From NCBI GenBank assembly GCA_031285945.1, contig JAITVF010000033.1, positions 1 through 19,310 of the forward strand: DNA of 19,310 nucleotides. The letters run 5' to 3'. A program made the translations under genes and the position numbers. Origin of the DNA: Oscillospiraceae bacterium (GTDB taxonomy: Bacteria > Bacillota > Clostridia > Oscillospirales > Ruminococcaceae). Numbering within the stretch: position 1 is the stretch's first letter; the number at the start of each line of letters is the position of its first letter. Below the pieces are notes generated by a model. The model searched no databases. It was not told the origin of the DNA and saw only the letters and a program-made list of their open reading frames with translations. Of this stretch, positions 15,379 through 19,310 are shown one piece after another.

Positions 15379-17628
15379 TCAGTTCGAATGCCCCGCGGCG
15401 TAGTAGTTCATCAGGCAGCCCTCCTGAAGTATAAGCCTTTCGTCGTCGGTCAGGCCGCCGCAGCAGAGAAGTATATCTATTACCTCGCCTGCGGCGGTAA
15501 CAACCTTTGCGGGAATATCCTCTTTGCCCGAGGCTATGGCGCTCCTGACGCCGGGGATATATACGTAGTCGCCGTCCTGATAGGGGAACTCCACGCTCTG
15601 GCCGATGGTAAAGGGAACGATGCCCCAGTTGATGCAGTTTGAGCGGTAGCGCTTGGTGGCGTATTCGTAGCAGATATTGGCGAAGCCGCCCAGGACCTTC
15701 TGGCAGGAAGCGGCCTGCTCTCTGGCGGAGCCGTCGCCCGGCTTTTTAGCGAATACGCAGGAGCCGATTGAGGTCTTATTAATGTCGCCCCCGACTTTTT
15801 TGAGTATTTCCGCGGCCTTTGCGGGAGCCTCGCCGCGCGCGCGGGCTGTTTCCATCCCGAGGGCCTCTTTAGAGCTTTCAACATAGCCGGGAACCCTTCT
15901 GGAAAGGGCAAACTCCGCGAGGCGTATGGGATTGGAGCGGTAGGACGACGTCTCGCCCGAGGGGATAAGCTCGTCTGTTGTTGTCACCTCGTCGTCGATA
16001 ACGGCTGAAAGCTTTACGAGCATGTCGTCTTCGAGCTTAGGCATTTTCGGCCAGTCGCGGATGTTGGGCCCGAGCACGAGCTCCTCCTCCGGATGCGGCC
16101 TGCCAAAGCCCTCGTATACCCGCTTTTCGTAGATGCCGTTCTCGTATACGTAAGGGATCTCGGGCTCGTTGTAGTCTATGTCGGTGGCGGCGGTAAGAAC
16201 GCCGCCGTTGGCCGCCGTTGCGGCTATCGACCTCGCGTCCATCAGGGCGACGGCGGAAATCTGGCCCTCGCCCGGCTTAGAGCCCTCGCGGTTTGCGAAG
16301 TTGCGTGTGGCGTGGCGTATGGAAAGCCCGTTGTGCGAGGGCGTGTCTCCCGCGCCAAAGCAGGGGCCGCAGAAGGCAGGCTTCATGACCGCGCCCGCCC
16401 TCATAAGGGTGGCCGCCGCGCCGTTCTCGGTTACCGCGAGGGAGATTGGCGCCGAGGAGGGGTAGACGCTCATATCAAAAAAGCCGTTGCCGATATCGGC
16501 GCCCTTAAGTATTTCGGCTGCGATCATGATATTGTCGTACATGCCGCCCGAGCAGCCGACGATAACGCCCTGGTCGCAGGTGACCTTACCGTTTTTGATA
16601 TGGCGCCTCAGGTCCATGCGGACCTTTCCGCCCAGCTGCTTGTTGCAGTCCGCCTCTACCTGCGAGAGTATTCCCTCGGGGTCTTCCTGGAGCTCGCGAA
16701 TAGTCCACGCCCTGGAGGGGTGGAAGGGCAGGGCGATCATGCACTCGACCTTGCCGAGGTCGATTTTTATAGCGCTGTCGTAGTAGGCGCCCTCCTCGGG
16801 GCTGAGCTTTTTGTAGGCCTCGGGGCGGCCGGCGTTCTTGTAGTAGGCCTCTATAACCTCGTCGGTCTCCCATATAGAGCTCAGGCAGGAGGTCTCGGTG
16901 GTCATAACGTCTATGCCGATTCTGTAATCGGCCGAAAGGCTCTTTACGCCGGGGCCCACAAATTCCAGCACCTTGTTTTTTACGTCCCCCTTAGGAAAGG
17001 TAGCCGCGACAAGAGCCAGGGCAACGTCCTGCGGGCCTACGCCTCTTTTCGGCGTGCCCTCGAGGTATACGCAGACCACCTCGGGGGCAGCGATATCCCA
17101 GGTGTTCTTAAGGAGCTGCTTGGCAAGCTCGCCGCCGCCCTCGCCCACGCCCATAGAGCCGTAAGAGCCGTAGCGCGTGTGGCTGTCTGAGCCTAAGATC
17201 ATGTTGCCGCAGGCCGCCATCTTTTCGCGCGCGTACTGGTGGATTACCGCCTGATTGGGGGGGACGTAGATTCCGCCGTATTTTTTAGCGGCCGAAATCC
17301 CGAAGGCGTGGTCGTCCTCGTTGATGGTGCCGCCCACGGCGCAAAGGCTGTTGTGGCAGTTGGTCATAGCGTAGGGGATTGGGAACTCGGTCATACCCGA
17401 GGCCCTGGCTGTGTGGATAATGCCGACAAAGGTGATATCGTGGGAGATAAGGGCGTCGAAGGATATCCTCATATTTTTAGGATCGGTCCCCTTGTTGTGC
17501 GCCCTCAGAATTTTATAGGCTATGGTTTTTTCTCTTGCCGCTTCGGGCGGGCCGAAGCCCTCGGCCCCGGCTGCCGGTATAAGCTTTCCGGCCTTAAGAT
17601 AATGTCCTTCCTTGTAATGCCGTATCAA
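15379..17628 (-). CDS. Aconitase-family hydratase, probable aconitate hydratase
   Basis: At 749 residues this matches the four-domain, mitochondrial-like length. The [4Fe-4S] ligands are present: C359 in VGCSGGMYDN and C420/C423 in FCGPCFG. Active-site motifs include GSDSHT (146-151), RNFANREGS (442-450) and, in the swivel domain, GDGSAREQ (631-638), which keeps the catalytic Ser and the Arg of the usual GSSRE but has Ala for the second Ser. The start is TTG at 17628: AAGGGGG stands eight bases upstream and no ATG fits. With icd directly downstream, the simplest reading is citrate to isocitrate to 2-oxoglutarate. The protein belongs to a divergent branch often annotated only as 'hydratase' (E. 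coli YbhJ is perhaps a relative), so another 2- or 3-hydroxy acid is possible, though the neighbours argue for citrate. The enzyme is cytosolic and oxygen-labile. The symbol acn would suit if activity is confirmed. Confidence 0.87.
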   Translation of the reverse strand: MIRHYKEGHYLKAGKLIPAAGAEGFGPPEAAREKTIAYKILRAHNKGTDPKNMRISFDALISHDITFVGIIHTARASGMTEFPIPYAMTNCHNSLCAVGGTINEDDHAFGISAAKKYGGIYVPPNQAVIHQYAREKMAACGNMILGSDSHTRYGSYGSMGVGEGGGELAKQLLKNTWDIAAPEVVCVYLEGTPKRGVGPQDVALALVAATFPKGDVKNKVLEFVGPGVKSLSADYRIGIDVMTTETSCLSSIWETDEVIEAYYKNAGRPEAYKKLSPEEGAYYDSAIKIDLGKVECMIALPFHPSRAWTIRELQEDPEGILSQVEADCNKQLGGKVRMDLRRHIKNGKVTCDQGVIVGCSGGMYDNIMIAAEILKGADIGNGFFDMSVYPSSAPISLAVTENGAAATLMRAGAVMKPAFCGPCFGAGDTPSHNGLSIRHATRNFANREGSKPGEGQISAVALMDARSIAATAANGGVLTAATDIDYNEPEIPYVYENGIYEKRVYEGFGRPHPEEELVLGPNIRDWPKMPKLEDDMLVKLSAVIDDEVTTTDELIPSGETSSYRSNPIRLAEFALSRRVPGYVESSKEALGMETARARGEAPAKAAEILKKVGGDINKTSIGSCVFAKKPGDGSAREQAASCQKVLGGFANICYEYATKRYRSNCINWGIVPFTIGQSVEFPYQDGDYVYIPGVRSAIASGKEDIPAKVVTAAGEVIDILLCCGGLTDDERLILQEGCLMNYYAAGHSN

Positions 17629-17658
17629 AGCAGTTACCCCCTTAATAATAATAGTGCT

Positions 17659-17667
17659 ATTTTAACA
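17659..17667 (-). promoter_or_regulatory. Possible extended -10 promoter for acn-icd
   Basis: The minus strand reads TGTTAAAAT, an extended -10 element, in the 74-bp gap between citC and acn. The -35 region is poor. RNA would start near 17652 and keep the AAGGGGG site. An alternative pair, TTGGCA with TATTAT at 17 bp, would start inside the ribosome binding site and is less likely. Read-through from citC is also possible. Confidence 0.35.
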
Positions 17668-17702
17668 TGCCAAGCCGCAAAAGAACAGATAAATTGACAC
17701 GC

Positions 17703-18731
17703 TCAGCTCTTGCCCTTTATACTTTTGGCGATATTTTCCCCCTCCGGGCTCAGCAGATATTCAAGCGTGGCCGGGGGAACGAGGGGCCTTAGCCCTTCGC
17801 GATCTCCCGCCGCAAGGGCCCTTCTCACCGCCGACGCGCTTATCACCCTGCCGCCCTCTTCTTTTCTTGGGATAATTACCGGAGCTACGCCGTAGCGCGG
17901 AAGTATGCCGGACATGGCGGCGTTGTAGCGGGCGGTGGCGGGATCGAGGGGCTCCTCCGCGGCGAAGCGGAGGCTGATATTTAAGCAGGGCGCAATCCTT
18001 CGCCCGAAGATATCGACGTCGAGCCCCGCGTGAACCGAGGCGAAGTCGGAATCCTCCTTGAGGAAGTAGGTGGGAAAGGTTGCCCCCGAGATAATATATG
18101 GCCCGCCGCCGTGTACAAAAACCCCTTTTATATGAGCGCAGCCCTCTTTGACAAGCCGCTTTCTTACGGCGTAGGGGAAGTCGCTTACGTCCTCTTCCAC
18201 CACGAATATATGCAAGGCGTCGCAGCGGCTCTTAGCCTGCTCGACTAGGTGAAGATGCCCGTTGGTGAAAGGGTTTGCGTTCATGACTATGCCTGCGCTT
18301 ACCCCTTCCTGGCGAAAAGGCCCGAGCCCTTCGCAGAAGGATGAAATCCCCCTGCTGTCCGTCTCCATCAGAAGGGCCGTTTCGGTGAGGCCTACGGTGC
18401 AAAAGGATAAATCCCTGAACAAAGCCTCGTTTTCCGGCTTTGTAAAGAGGAAGACGTTGCCCGCTCCCTCATAGCGCAGCCGGGACAGCAGATGGGATAA
18501 AAGCTTGCCCGAAAGCCCCTCGCCCCGGTGGTCTTCCTCTACCGCCACGCATTTTATGGTATTGCCGGCGTAGCCGCCCCCGCAGACCATGTCGCCGCCG
18601 CAGAATAAGCCCGCGTAATAGTCTACCGGCTCGAGGCGCAGCCCGTGGCGGGCAAGGAAGCCCCTTACCTGCTCCCTGAAGCTTTTTATCCGGAGGGGCA
18701 TATCTCTAAGCGTTGCGTCCACCGCAGTCAT
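17703..18731 (-). CDS. citC: [Citrate (pro-3S)-lyase] ligase
   Basis: The 342-residue enzyme uses ATP and acetate to acetylate the thiol of the citrate-lyase acyl carrier protein, switching the lyase on. It has the typical two-part build: an N-terminal GNAT-like domain (about 1-125, with KCVAVEEDHRGEGLSGKLL at 60-78), then a nucleotidyltransferase domain with the HxGH-like motif NANPFTNGHLHLVEQA (151-166) and the ISASAVRRAL signature (297-306). The GPYIISGATFPTYFLK stretch (210-225) is also diagnostic. The ATG at 18731 overlaps the citX stop as ATGA, the usual sign of coupled translation. However, GGGAGG directly abuts that ATG, and a GTG at 18722 lies nine bases from it, so the true N-terminus may be three residues shorter. 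An in-frame extension to 18848 is rejected because it overlaps citX. Confidence 0.93.
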   Translation of the reverse strand: MTAVDATLRDMPLRIKSFREQVRGFLARHGLRLEPVDYYAGLFCGGDMVCGGGYAGNTIKCVAVEEDHRGEGLSGKLLSHLLSRLRYEGAGNVFLFTKPENEALFRDLSFCTVGLTETALLMETDSRGISSFCEGLGPFRQEGVSAGIVMNANPFTNGHLHLVEQAKSRCDALHIFVVEEDVSDFPYAVRKRLVKEGCAHIKGVFVHGGGPYIISGATFPTYFLKEDSDFASVHAGLDVDIFGRRIAPCLNISLRFAAEEPLDPATARYNAAMSGILPRYGVAPVIIPRKEEGGRVISASAVRRALAAGDREGLRPLVPPATLEYLLSPEGENIAKSIKGKS

Positions 18732-19276
18732 CCTCCCTGATATAAGGCCTTCTCGCGGTATCGCCGTACCATCTCTGCGATGCGGCCGGTGAGCTCTTCT
18801 ATGGTATGCGCCCCCCTTCTGCGGCAGACGGTGGGGTTTTCGCCGCATAAGAGACAGCCCCTGGGCTCAAGCCCCAGCTCAGTCCGGCTTATGGGCACGC
18901 CGTCCTTACCTATCACGTCTATGTCGAAAAGCCTTCCCAACGGGTGGCCTTCCTCCAGCCGGCAGCATATCCGCTTTATTTCAGCGGGCTCCGAGCGGGT
19001 GAGACGGAAGTATTCGCGGCCGGTGGCGAGCTCTCTCTGCTCACTGTGGGGCGAGGGTATAGGCTCGAGGAGCTCTTCGAGCGCGCGTATTCCCTCCTTG
19101 TGGATAAAAACGGCGTCCTCTCCCGCCTTAAAGGGTCCGGGGAAGTTTACCATAAAGGAGACAAGGGCGCAGCCACTGTAAGAAGCAAGCAATTCGCGCT
19201 GGAGCAGGGCTCTTTCCTCTCTGCTATTTAAGAGCTCGTCTATCGTCACGGGGATTGCGGGGGGCGCGGGGTTCAT
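18728..19276 (-). CDS. citX: Apo-citrate lyase phosphoribosyl-dephospho-CoA transferase
   Basis: This 182-residue protein attaches the 2'-(5''-triphosphoribosyl)-3'-dephospho-CoA prosthetic group to the citrate-lyase acyl carrier protein (CitD). The length is normal for stand-alone CitX. The conserved block GRLFDIDVI (114-122) and the cysteine cluster RGCLLCGENPTVCRRR (139-154, C141, C144, C151) identify it; VTIDELLNSREERALLQREL (10-29) is the typical N-terminal helix. The ATG has AAAGGA seven bases upstream. It overlaps citC by 4 bp. The triphosphoribosyl donor is made by CitG, which should be encoded elsewhere, and the lyase subunits CitD, CitE and CitF are expected to the right of the window. 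Confidence 0.95.
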   Translation of the reverse strand: MNPAPPAIPVTIDELLNSREERALLQRELLASYSGCALVSFMVNFPGPFKAGEDAVFIHKEGIRALEELLEPIPSPHSEQRELATGREYFRLTRSEPAEIKRICCRLEEGHPLGRLFDIDVIGKDGVPISRTELGLEPRGCLLCGENPTVCRRRGAHTIEELTGRIAEMVRRYREKALYQGG

Positions 19277-19280
19277 GGTA

Positions 19281-19310
19281 TCATCCTTTTATTTCATATA
19301 TAAGATCGAG
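19281..19310 (-). CDS. Possible 3' end of an upstream gene (perhaps citF)
   Basis: The last bases of the window, read leftward in one frame, give LDLIYEIKG followed by TGA at 19283-19281, four bases before the citX start. The citX ribosome binding site would then lie inside this gene's end. A terminus of this form would suit the citrate lyase alpha subunit, but nine residues cannot prove it, and the other two frames also stop here. Confidence 0.25.
   Translation of the reverse strand, partial: LDLIYEIKG

Noticed and set aside
14114..15403. 429-codon open frame on the plus strand opposite icd
   Set aside because: It is a shadow of the icd codon pattern. Its translation resembles no family, and the minus strand has a fully conserved enzyme.
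16093..17190. 365-codon plus-strand frame opposite the aconitase gene
   Set aside because: Antisense shadow in GC-rich coding DNA; Val/Ala/Gly-rich, with no domain and no credible ribosome binding site.

Overview
The window looks like chromosomal DNA from an anaerobic, moderately GC-rich Firmicute of the class Clostridia, most likely Oscillospirales-like. Supporting signs are strong AGGAGG-type ribosome binding sites, sigma-A-type promoters, a BcrA/HgdC-type ATPase with an HgdB-like protein, citrate-lyase accessory genes, and a eukaryote-like NADP isocitrate dehydrogenase beside an aconitase. The taxonomic call is inference. No rRNA, tRNA, CRISPR array, transposase or phage gene was seen.

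All genes except one read leftward (minus strand). From left to right: the N-terminal part of a TauE/SafE-type membrane permease (cut by the window edge); a duplicated P-loop ATPase whose second P-loop has decayed; a small single-pass membrane protein closed by a 48-bp perfect palindrome terminator; purB; a class I aminotransferase of the aspartate type; asnS; an overlapping pair (HgdB-like protein and a two-domain activase with a DUF2229-like region) that together match one large protein of other Clostridia; then, on the plus strand, a secreted NHL-repeat beta-propeller protein with its own strong promoter and a leader of roughly 285 nt; then minus-strand icd, acn, citC and citX. A few codons of another gene may remain at the right edge.

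Two functional groups stand out. At the right, citX and citC make and activate the prosthetic group of citrate lyase, while acn and icd carry citrate to 2-oxoglutarate with NADPH. Together they form a citrate-handling neighbourhood; the lyase subunits should lie just right of the window. In the middle, the activase/HgdB-like pair is an ATP-driven low-potential electron-transfer system of unknown substrate, apparently one transcription unit from a promoter near 11,500 to a hairpin at 7,105. purB, asnS and the aminotransferase are ordinary metabolism.

The least ordinary part is 11,590-14,022: the only plus-strand gene, bracketed by inverted copies of a 17-bp sequence (16/17 match) that contains GGTCTGACC, with a long and possibly structured leader. 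GC-rich hairpins with a CCCCGC core recur at gene ends in the left half.
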